In this document: positions 1 through 5,282 of the stretch, piece by piece
Position numbering within the stretch: position 1 is the first letter of the stretch
Layout: each line of letters opens with the position of its first letter
Assembly (NCBI GenBank): GCA_016192645.1
Contig: JACPTT010000048.1
Coordinates: forward strand, 1-6,166
DNA: 6,166 nt
Origin: Candidatus Levyibacteriota bacterium
GTDB taxonomy: Bacteria; Patescibacteriota; Microgenomatia; Levybacterales; UBA12049
Direction of reading: 5' to 3'
Position numbers and translations under genes: made by a program
The notes under the pieces: model-generated
What the model was told of the DNA's origin: nothing
Seen by the model: only the letters and a program-made list of their open reading frames with translations
The model's database searches: none

Positions 1-180
1 AAGATATGGAAAAAGCGGAAGATTGGTAAAAAAGATATCGCCATAAAGCATCTCTCCCTGCGTTAGTTTGTAGGCGGTATACCAGTAGATATTGGTGTCT
101 GAGATTTTTATTGAGAGGTTAGAAATTTTGAGAATTAAAAACAGGAGAAGTAACCCAATAACTGGCAGGTATTTTCTCAT
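1..180 (-). CDS. GT-C fold (GT39-like) membrane glycosyltransferase, N-terminal 60 codons only
   Basis: This frame is open to the window edge, so only the N-terminus is present. The start ATG (178-180) overlaps the TGA of the FemAB gene as ATGA, which fixes the start by translational coupling. Residues 4-18 form a hydrophobic helix (LPVIGLLLLFLILKI). It is followed by an extracytoplasmic stretch with ISDTNIYWYTAYKLTQGEM, then YGDIFFTNLPLFPYL. This order (first membrane helix, acidic residue near position 29, then a Y-x-D...P-L segment before the second helix) matches the first loop of GT-C enzymes of the dolichyl-phosphate-mannose mannosyltransferase / ArnT type (PMT, GT39). Those enzymes move sugars from polyprenyl-phosphate carriers onto surface acceptors. 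An AGGTGG lies about 20 nt upstream, too far to be a clear ribosome binding site. The family is fairly secure; the substrate is unknown. Confidence 0.72.
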   Translation of the reverse strand, partial: MRKYLPVIGLLLLFLILKISNLSIKISDTNIYWYTAYKLTQGEMLYGDIFFTNLPLFPYL

Positions 181-1163
181 TTTTTGATTCGCAACAAAAA
201 CCACCTGAGCAAATCGGCAAGCTTAAAGGCTTGATACAGAAGAGGATTAATGACTAAATCATAACTCCCTATAAATTCAACAAGTTTTCCGCCATAGCCT
301 TCTTTAAAGCGGTGAAAACCGTACCATGGATCGTTTTTGTCAGGATTTGGTCCAAGGGCTCCCCACATATCAAGCTTTTTCAAGCCCAATCTTTTGCCAA
401 ATTTTATTGCTTCCCACATCATAAGGTTTGACGCCATAACCTCTTTATATTCATTACTCGATGCACCGTAAGGATAATAAAGCGTGTCTTTATAAACAAA
501 AAGAATCCAAGCAACAAGAGTTAGTCCCTGGTTATTAGAGCCTAGAGGATGGTATTTAGCAAGTAGTAGATGGGCAGTTAGTTTGTTTTTATCTAACCTC
601 TGACCTCTAAGCTCTGGTTTCTGGGGCTTGAGTGTTTCCCACATCAGCCGATGATAATTTTCGTCGTGGGCATAAAATCTTTGTCTCTTTGTGGTATCTG
701 TCATAAGTCTTAAATATTGTTCAAACGCCTCATCTGAATTATCTTCAACTATCTCAACGCCGTGCTTTTGGGCAATTTTAATGTTGTAGCGGGTTTTTGG
801 ATGCATGTTTTTCAAAAGCTCCTCCTCGCTTTTTGTCAGATCTAGTTGAAAAGTGTAGCGAGTAAAGAGAGGGCGAACGGCTGGCCGCAAGCCTAAATCC
901 GAAATCCGAAATCCGAAATCCGAAATTTTTTGTACGTTTGGTTCGAGTTGAATAAAGAGGCAGTTGTTTTCTTTTCCAATTTTTTTTAGTTCCTCAACCA
1001 TTTCTTTGCTGGGTATTGGACCTTTCGGAAAGTAGCCGATTGTCCAAGGAAGATGGGGAATTTGGTGGATTGTTAATTGAAATCCCTTTCCTCGTATAAC
1101 TTTTACGCCTGTTTTTTTTCTAAACTCTCCCCACTCAAATGTTTGAAGCGGATGATTGTTCAT
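177..1163 (-). CDS. FemAB-family peptidoglycan bridge aminoacyltransferase (lipid II amino acid ligase type)
   Basis: This 328-residue protein has the FemA/FemB/MurM fold (tandem GNAT domains), which uses aminoacyl-tRNA to add amino acids to the stem-peptide cross-bridge of peptidoglycan precursors on the cytoplasmic membrane face. Family features are visible in order: QTFEWGEF near residue 7, GYFPKGPIP near 43, RPLFTRYTFQLDLT 97-110, MHPKTRYNIKIAQKHGVEI 120-138, LYYPYGASSNEYKEVMASNL 228-247, and the C-terminal KKLDMWG...DPWYGFHRFKEGYGG 262-292. Its length is slightly below the roughly 400 residues of staphylococcal FemA, which has a coiled-coil arm not seen here. The ATG overlaps the uvrD TGA (ATGA), and its own TGA overlaps the next ATG. 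An AAGGAGG lies 22 nt upstream, unusually far. Two heptamer tandem repeats are embedded at residues 80-90 and 184-190, both apparently in surface loops. The amino acid added is unknown; other FemAB-like transferases are possible. Confidence 0.85.
   Translation of the reverse strand: MNNHPLQTFEWGEFRKKTGVKVIRGKGFQLTIHQIPHLPWTIGYFPKGPIPSKEMVEELKKIGKENNCLFIQLEPNVQKISDFGFRISDLGLRPAVRPLFTRYTFQLDLTKSEEELLKNMHPKTRYNIKIAQKHGVEIVEDNSDEAFEQYLRLMTDTTKRQRFYAHDENYHRLMWETLKPQKPELRGQRLDKNKLTAHLLLAKYHPLGSNNQGLTLVAWILFVYKDTLYYPYGASSNEYKEVMASNLMMWEAIKFGKRLGLKKLDMWGALGPNPDKNDPWYGFHRFKEGYGGKLVEFIGSYDLVINPLLYQAFKLADLLRWFLLRIKK
595..615 (-). repeat. Three-unit heptamer repeat (AGAGYTT / AGAGGTC / AGAGGTT) inside the FemAB gene
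   Basis: Read on the minus strand the units are AGAGCTT, AGAGGTC and AGAGGTT, back to back. They encode ELRGQRL (residues 184-190), in a stretch between HRLMWETLKPQ and the core strand LTAHLLLAKY. Frame is kept, so the repeat adds sequence without breaking the protein. The short copy number means chance is not excluded. Confidence 0.55.
894..926 (-). repeat. 4.7-copy GGATTTC heptamer tandem repeat inside the FemAB gene
   Basis: On the plus strand this is TAAATCC followed by three exact GAAATCC units and a partial GAAAT, 33 bp in all. On the coding strand it encodes the quasi-repetitive ISDFGFRISDL (residues 80-90), sitting between FIQLEPNV and RPLFTRYTF, where FemAB proteins have a variable linker. 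Seven is not a multiple of three, so the peptide repeats every seven residues and no stop arises in this frame. Confidence 0.9.
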
Positions 1164-3010
1164 AAAAATTCAGGAACATCGGATTCCTCCTTGTTTAAAA
1201 AATTAAAATTTGTGCTTAAGGTATGTTCTGGTAGTTCCAAAATAAAACGCGAGACCATATTTGCTGTTCTTTGGCCAAAAAAGAGCCTTTTTCGGGCATA
1301 GGTTAAAAAAAGCTTTTCTTTTGCCCGGGTTATGCCTACATAGCAAAGCCGCCGTTCCTCCTCTAGTTCATGTCTATCCATCAACGACCTGCTATGAGGA
1401 AAAAGACCTTCTTCCATGCCGATCATAAAAACAACTGGAAATTCTAGCCCTTTTGCCGCATGCATGGTCATTAAAGTCACAGCGTTTTTCTTCTCCCCAT
1501 TGCTTTTTGGATGGTCAGGAAGGTACTCTTGTTCAACTAAGGAAACATTCTCCAAAAAATCAATGATATTTGGAAATTCCAAGGCAACAGAGCGCATCTC
1601 TTTAATGTTTTCGAGCCTTTGTCTGTCTTCCTCGTCCTTCTCGTCGTAGAGAGAAAGATAGTCGACTGCATTTAGGACCTTGTCTAAGAGTTCGATCGTT
1701 GATAACTCCTTTGCACCTACTTCTTTTTGGAAGGCAAGAAACTTTTCAAATCTGCCCTTGCCTAATTTTTCTATTCTTTTGAAAGAGACCATATCTTTGG
1801 CATTCGCCAATAGCCGAAGATAGGAAAGAACATCTTTTATTTCTTTTCTTTCGTAAAACCTTGTTCCCCCAATAAGAACGTAGGGGATACCATTATGTAG
1901 GAAGACCTCCTCAATCACTCTTGATTGCGCATTAGTTCTATAAAGAATAGCAATGTCGCTATATCTAAAATTTCGAATTTCGTCCGCCGATTTGGCGGAT
2001 CGAATTTGCTGAATGATGTATTCTGCCTCATCATGTTCGTTTCGCGCTTCATAAATAGTAACTGTTTCGCCTTTTGGGTTTTTGGTCCAAAGTTCAAGGA
2101 TAGGATGGGTAGTGTTTTTTGAGATAATTGAATAGGCGGCATCAAGAATCATTTGAGTTGAGCGATAGTTTTGTGAGAGAGAGAAAGTTTTTGCGTTTTT
2201 AAAATCTTGTTTAAATTTTGTCAGATTGGTAAAGTCTGCGCCCCGCCAGCTGTAGATGCTTTGAGAAAAATCTCCCACAACGCAGATATTTTGTCTTGCT
2301 TTTGCCAAGAGTTTTGCCAGATAATACTGCGCATGGTTAGTGTCTTGATACTCGTCAACCAGAATATACCGAAACCGATTTTGATACTTTTCCAAAACTT
2401 CTGGATTTTTTTTAAAAAGTTCAATTGTTTTTAAAAGTAAATCATCAAAATCCAAAGCATCGTTTGAGGCCTGAATCTTTTGATAAAGAGGATAAATTTC
2501 TGCCACCACTTCTTGAAAATGTCCTCGGGCAAAGGACGGATACTCTTTTTCGTTAATCATTTCATTTTTTGCCTGGGAGATCGTGGTTAAAATGGAATGG
2601 GGTTTGTAATCTTTTGGGGAAAGGCTGAGCTTTTTCATCGCTTCTTTAACTGTATCTAAACTATCTTGTTCATCATAAATAGCAAATCTCGGAGAGATAC
2701 CTATAGTCGCTGCTTCAATCCGCAGTATTTTTGCGCAGAGCGAATGAAAGGTTGAAACAACAGGTTTATGGGGTCTTTGGACAAGAAACCTTTGGATTCT
2801 TTCCTTCATTTCATTGGCGGCTTTGTTGGTGAAAGTGATGCAAAGTATGCTGGCCGGGTTGATCCCTTTTGCAATAAGATAAATAACCTTATAGGTAATA
2901 ACTCGTGTTTTACCTGATCCGGCACCGGCGAGAATTACATTCGGACCCTGAGTATAGAGGACTGCTTTTTTTTGCTCGTCATTTAGTTCCTTGAGAAAAT
3001 CTTTGTCCAT
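1160..3010 (-). CDS. uvrD: UvrD/PcrA-type superfamily 1A DNA helicase without C-terminal tail
   Basis: An ATP-dependent 3'-5' DNA helicase of 616 residues, acting in nucleotide excision and mismatch repair and in clearing replication blocks. All SF1A motifs are present: Q motif LNDEQKKAV (9-17), Walker A GAGSGKT (29-35), motif Ia CITFTNKAANEMKERI (57-72), Ib VSTFHSLCAKIL, motif II DEYQDTN (219-225), motif III VVGDFSQSIYSWRGAD (244-259), motif IV LSQNYRST (278-285), motif V TLMTMHAAKGLEF (512-524), motif VI VGITRAKEKLFL (558-569). E. coli UvrD and PcrA are about 720 residues; here the chain ends about 45 residues after motif VI, so the Tudor-like RNA-polymerase-binding tail is absent. Motif III has FS in place of the usual two acidic residues. 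Residues 338-348 (SAKSADEIRNF) come from an inserted inverted repeat. The TGA overlaps the FemAB ATG. The start at 3010 follows a 37-bp AT-rich divergent gap. Confidence 0.93.
   Translation of the reverse strand: MDKDFLKELNDEQKKAVLYTQGPNVILAGAGSGKTRVITYKVIYLIAKGINPASILCITFTNKAANEMKERIQRFLVQRPHKPVVSTFHSLCAKILRIEAATIGISPRFAIYDEQDSLDTVKEAMKKLSLSPKDYKPHSILTTISQAKNEMINEKEYPSFARGHFQEVVAEIYPLYQKIQASNDALDFDDLLLKTIELFKKNPEVLEKYQNRFRYILVDEYQDTNHAQYYLAKLLAKARQNICVVGDFSQSIYSWRGADFTNLTKFKQDFKNAKTFSLSQNYRSTQMILDAAYSIISKNTTHPILELWTKNPKGETVTIYEARNEHDEAEYIIQQIRSAKSADEIRNFRYSDIAILYRTNAQSRVIEEVFLHNGIPYVLIGGTRFYERKEIKDVLSYLRLLANAKDMVSFKRIEKLGKGRFEKFLAFQKEVGAKELSTIELLDKVLNAVDYLSLYDEKDEEDRQRLENIKEMRSVALEFPNIIDFLENVSLVEQEYLPDHPKSNGEKKNAVTLMTMHAAKGLEFPVVFMIGMEEGLFPHSRSLMDRHELEEERRLCYVGITRAKEKLFLTYARKRLFFGQRTANMVSRFILELPEHTLSTNFNFLNKEESDVPEFL
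1976..2007. repeat. Palindromic insertion inside uvrD (13-nt arms, GATTT loop)
   Basis: The arms AATTTCGTCCGCC (1976-1988) and GGCGGATCGAATTT (1994-2007) are inverted copies with one mismatch and one bulged T, around a 5-nt loop; the core TCCGCC/GGCGGA is perfect. On the minus strand it encodes most of SAKSADEIRNF, placed between EAEYIIQQIR and YSDIAILYRT, where UvrD proteins vary in length. This resembles, in form only, the palindromic elements known to insert in frame into Rickettsia genes. Confidence 0.7.
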
Positions 3011-3020
3011 AAAGTATAAT
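2991..3020 (+). promoter_or_regulatory. Sigma70-type promoter of the tpiA-LCP operon
   Basis: TTGAGA (2991-2996, 5 of 6 to the -35 consensus) is followed by an 18-bp spacer and a perfect TATAAT (3015-3020). Transcription would start near 3027, leaving about 20 nt of leader before the ATG at 3048. The -35 lies inside the first codons of the divergent uvrD gene. The leader has no Shine-Dalgarno. On the opposite strand TATACT overlaps the same bases and TATGAT lies at 3047-3042; neither has a convincing -35, so the uvrD promoter is unresolved. Confidence 0.7.
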
Positions 3021-3047
3021 TTAATTTAGGCATTGTAATTTTATCAT

Positions 3048-3578
3048 ATGAAGCATCTTTTCATTGTGGCGAATTGGAAATCAAATAAAACTGTCAAAGA
3101 AGTAGAAGACTGGATAAACGAACTTAAAGATGCCAATCTCGATGTTGTAAATAAAGAAATAATAATCTGCCCTTCATTTACGCTTCTTTCACACACGAAA
3201 TCCTTAATTACCAATTATCAACTATCAATTACTCTTGGAGCTCAGAATATCTCTCCTTTTGATGAAGGTGAATACCTGCTTACGCCAATCTTTTGCATCC
3301 AAAATGAAGATACATTCATTCCGGAAGGAGTAAAGATCGTAGCTTACGAACCGGTTGAGGCAATCGGGACCGGCAATCCGGACACACCGGAAAATGCGGA
3401 GAAAGTCGCGCGAGTAATAAAAAATACTCATAAAGATGTTATGTATGTTTTATACGGTGGAAGCGTAACTTCCGCAAATATCTCAGGCTTTACAAAAATG
3501 CCAAGCATAGACGGGGCATTGGTAGGCGGAGCAAGCCTTGATGCTAAAGAATTTACAAAGATTATTCAGAATGCGTAA
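3048..3578 (+). CDS. tpiA: Triosephosphate isomerase, internally deleted (catalytic His segment missing)
   Basis: Triosephosphate isomerase interconverts dihydroxyacetone phosphate and glyceraldehyde 3-phosphate in cytoplasmic glycolysis. Visible family motifs: VANWKSN (7-13, with Asn9 and catalytic Lys11), LGAQNISPFDEGEY (63-76), YEPVEAIGTGNPDTPENA (100-117, catalytic Glu101 and flexible loop 6; the usual W after YEPV is E), LYGGSV (135-140) and DGALVGGASL (155-164), which bind phosphate. Bacterial TIMs are about 220-250 residues; this one has 176. After DEGEY the chain goes straight to LTPIFCIQNEDT, omitting the TGE(V/I)SA...IIGHSERR...segment, roughly 45-50 residues or more, which carries strand 4 and the essential histidine. 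The frame is otherwise intact. It is therefore either a non-isomerase relic, a very recent pseudogene or an assembly loss. The LCP gene start overlaps its 3' end. Assignment of the family is secure; activity is doubtful. Confidence 0.88.
   Translation: MKHLFIVANWKSNKTVKEVEDWINELKDANLDVVNKEIIICPSFTLLSHTKSLITNYQLSITLGAQNISPFDEGEYLLTPIFCIQNEDTFIPEGVKIVAYEPVEAIGTGNPDTPENAEKVARVIKNTHKDVMYVLYGGSVTSANISGFTKMPSIDGALVGGASLDAKEFTKIIQNA
3206..3233 (+). repeat. Four-unit heptamer repeat (AAYTAYY) inside tpiA
   Basis: Four adjacent 7-mers: AATTACC, AATTATC, AACTATC, AATTACT. They encode LITNYQLSIT (residues 53-62) just before the conserved LGAQNIS strand, in the region where TIM proteins have a variable helix-strand loop. 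Frame is preserved. Confidence 0.75.
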
Positions 3579-4665
3579 AAAACGAATTTTTATTATTGTG
3601 GCCATTGTCTTTCTGGTAGTTTTTGGAAGATTATTTTTTGAGGGCTTGAAACTATCTCCGGTTTTTTTCCAGTTTTTATTCAGCAGGGAAATAGAGTTAA
3701 AAAAAACAGATGAGAGAATGGGCGTTTTAATTTTGGGGGTTGGAGGAGAAAGACATGAAGGCCCGCTTTTAACTGACACTATTATTTACGCAAGCATTGA
3801 TCCAGCGAAAAAAAAGATTGCTCTTCTTTCTTTGCCGAGAGATTTCTGGGTGCCGGATTTGAAAGCAAAAATAAATACGGCATATGCTTATGGGGAAGGG
3901 AAGAGAAAGGGAGGAGGGATTATTCTCTCAAAAGCAGTGGTTGAGAAGGTGCTTGCTCAACCCGTTGACTATGTGGTCAGAGTTGATTTTAAGGGTTTTG
4001 TCAAAGCAATAGACATGTTGGGAGGAATTGAGGTTGATGTCGAAAGAGAATTTGATGATTATGAGTATCCAGTTGCCGGAAAAGAGACGGACGCATGTGG
4101 ATTTGAGGGAGAGGAATTTGAAAAGCGTGCTACTGCCTCGGCTGCGTTAGAAGCCTTTCCCTGTCGATATATGCACCTTCGTTTTGAGAAAGGCAGGCAG
4201 CCTATGGATGGGGAGACGGCGCTTCGTTTTGTTCGTTCTCGGCATGCAATAGGCGTTGAGGGAACAGATTTTGCCCGTTCAAAGCGGCAGGAAAAGGTAA
4301 TAGAAGCAGTAAAAACTAAACTCTTTTCACTTGGCACATTTCTTAATCCATTTAAGTTAACAAGTCTTTATGATATTTTTCGAGACAGCATAGATACGGA
4401 TATAAAGCAGAGTGAATATGATGATTTCATAAGGCTTTTCCAAAAGATAAAAGATGCGCAAATAAAAAGCATTGTTTTTTTCTTTACCTCCAAAGATTCG
4501 GAAGAATCAGCGCTTTTAATAAATCCGCCGACAAGCGATGAGTACGAAGGGCAGTGGGTTTTAATTCCAAAGGCAGGCAATGGTAATTTTTCAGAAGTTC
4601 AAAAATATGTCGAATGTGAGATGGAAAATGAAGATTGCAAGATAAACTCATCGCCCACTCCTTAA
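3571..4665 (+). CDS. LCP (LytR-CpsA-Psr) family cell-envelope glycopolymer transferase
   Basis: A 364-residue membrane-anchored LCP protein. The family transfers polyprenyl-linked glycopolymers (teichoic acid, capsule, arabinogalactan) onto peptidoglycan outside the membrane. The N-terminus MRKKRIF plus a hydrophobic helix (residues 6-23) is a type II signal anchor. LCP motifs follow: LILGVGG (53-59), LLTDTIIYASIDPAKKKIALLSLPRDFWVP (66-95; D69, R90, D91), INTAYAYGEG (101-110), VDYVVRVDFKGFVKAIDMLGGIEVDV (132-157), MDGETALRFVRSRH (212-225; R222, R224) and TDFARSKRQ (232-240), which supply the pyrophosphate-binding Arg/Asp set. A Cys-containing insert (C176 and C198) lies before the MDGETAL motif. 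I prefer ATG 3571, overlapping tpiA by 8 bp, because it places the basic residues directly before the helix. TTG 3538 or ATG 3541 in the same frame would add 10-11 residues. Co-transcription with tpiA is likely. The exact glycopolymer is unknown. Confidence 0.9.
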   Translation: MRKKRIFIIVAIVFLVVFGRLFFEGLKLSPVFFQFLFSREIELKKTDERMGVLILGVGGERHEGPLLTDTIIYASIDPAKKKIALLSLPRDFWVPDLKAKINTAYAYGEGKRKGGGIILSKAVVEKVLAQPVDYVVRVDFKGFVKAIDMLGGIEVDVEREFDDYEYPVAGKETDACGFEGEEFEKRATASAALEAFPCRYMHLRFEKGRQPMDGETALRFVRSRHAIGVEGTDFARSKRQEKVIEAVKTKLFSLGTFLNPFKLTSLYDIFRDSIDTDIKQSEYDDFIRLFQKIKDAQIKSIVFFFTSKDSEESALLINPPTSDEYEGQWVLIPKAGNGNFSEVQKYVECEMENEDCKINSSPTP

Positions 4666-4676
4666 CTCTTCTCCTG

Positions 4677-4719
4677 GGACGTTTGACCAAGCTTAGCTTG
4701 GTTTGACGTCCTCTAGAGG
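4677..4719. repeat. Hairpin element after the LCP gene, with overlapping CCTCTAGAGG palindrome
   Basis: GGACGT-TTG-ACCAAGC (4677-4692), loop TTA, then GCTTGGT-TTG-ACGTCC (4696-4711). It has stems of 6 and 7 perfect pairs separated by a 3x3 internal loop that can form two G-U pairs in RNA. GTTTGAC also occurs as a direct repeat at 4681 and 4701. A perfect 10-bp palindrome CCTCTAGAGG (4710-4719) overlaps the right end. It starts 11 bp after the LCP stop. No U-tract follows, so it reads more like a REP-type intergenic element than a standard intrinsic terminator, though it could still end or stabilise the tpiA-LCP transcript. Confidence 0.65.
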
Positions 4720-4800
4720 TTCTACAGGTTGGGAAGCTTATCTCACAAATTCCTCCGCCTGCAGTTGCTCCAGTATTTCTGCTTGTTTTCTAATCTTATC

Positions 4801-4829
4801 TTGACACAGCTTAGCAGCTATGGTGTAAT
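4801..4829 (+). promoter_or_regulatory. Strong sigma70 promoter of the 112-residue gene
   Basis: A perfect TTGACA (4801-4806), exact 17-bp spacer and TGTAAT (4824-4829, 5 of 6), with an extended -10 TG at 4821-4822. Transcription would begin near 4836, leaving a leader of under 20 nt. It is the most consensus-like promoter in the window. Confidence 0.75.
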
Positions 4830-4837
4830 GCACTAGC

Positions 4838-4843
4838 AGGAGG
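4838..4843 (+). promoter_or_regulatory. Canonical Shine-Dalgarno AGGAGG
   Basis: AGGAGG ends 10 nt before the ATG at 4854. It decides this start and contrasts with the weak or absent Shine-Dalgarno sites of tpiA, the LCP gene and the TrpR-like gene. Confidence 0.8.
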
Positions 4844-4853
4844 ACACGTAGAA

Positions 4854-5192
4854 ATGAAGGTAAGTATTACAGAATCCGAGATGGGATGTGATCAATGCTT
4901 TTCCGTTACCTGGTGTACTGAACCCCCCAATGATGAGGTTGATGAGTTCAAAAAGCTGATCAACGGGTGGTTCTTGGTTGGTATGCATGGGCTATTCGGC
5001 GGACATTTGCACTATCTTGATGACCCCAAAATGGATGGCATGGTTACGCGCTGGTCGGTGGATATGGGTTCTGCTGACTACGATGAGGCGGTGGAAGCTC
5101 TCAAGACAATCATCGAAGATTTCAATACGAGCGACGCAGTCGATGTGCCAGGGTGGGTAGAAATAGAGAGCCTCCAGATTGGCGAGGAGTAG
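4854..5192 (+). CDS. Unrecognised 112-residue acidic protein
   Basis: I do not recognise this protein. The start is well supported by a consensus promoter and an AGGAGG at 10-nt spacing. There is no signal peptide or membrane helix, so it is probably cytoplasmic, and acidic residues are frequent, especially in the second half. Predicted by eye: strand (KVSITESE), a Cys cluster GCDQCFSVTWC (C12, C15, C21), helix (DEVDEFKKLINGWF), a Gly/His segment GGHLHYLDD (H51, H53), strand (VTRWSVDMG), helix (DYDEAVEALKTIIEDFN), strand (GWVEIESLQIG). The alternating pattern suggests a small alpha/beta (ferredoxin-like) fold. The CxxC...C and HxH residues could bind metal, which is speculation. It is markedly GC-richer than its neighbours. 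Its TAG is followed in the same frame by a lipoprotein signal-peptide stub, so the two may once have been an operon. Confidence 0.75.
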   Translation: MKVSITESEMGCDQCFSVTWCTEPPNDEVDEFKKLINGWFLVGMHGLFGGHLHYLDDPKMDGMVTRWSVDMGSADYDEAVEALKTIIEDFNTSDAVDVPGWVEIESLQIGEE

Positions 5193-5198
5193 TGGAGG

Positions 5199-5282
5199 GT
5201 GTGGCGTCCACGCAGGGGGAAGTCCACCCTCATCGCGCTAGCGGTAGTGGTGGCGCTGGTCGCGGCAGGTTGCATTCCTTAA
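5199..5282 (+). pseudogene. Lipoprotein signal-peptide stub (27 codons), truncated
   Basis: Too short for usual gene callers. From GTG 5199 the frame reads MWRPRRGKS (basic n-region), LIALAVVVALV (hydrophobic core), then AAGC (relaxed lipobox, Cys25) and IP before TAA at 5280. This is a complete Sec lipoprotein leader with no mature domain. It lies six bases after the TAG of the 112-residue gene and in the same frame, with GGAGGG just before or overlapping the start, so reinitiation is plausible. The simplest reading is a lipoprotein gene cut off at the edge of the transferred segment. A genuine tiny lipopeptide, like phage or colicin lysis lipoproteins, cannot be excluded. Confidence 0.5.

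Noticed and set aside
1915..2434. Several 65-76 codon frames on both strands inside uvrD
   Set aside because: All overlap conserved helicase motifs in other frames, with no initiation signals.
4059..4337. 92-codon minus frame inside the LCP gene
   Set aside because: Lies wholly opposite the conserved MDGETALRFVRSRH region; a shadow.
5078..5275. Minus-strand frame opposite the 112-residue gene and lipoprotein stub
   Set aside because: Low-complexity Ala/Ser/Thr composition typical of the antisense of GC-rich coding DNA; the plus strand has promoter, ribosome site and signal-peptide logic.
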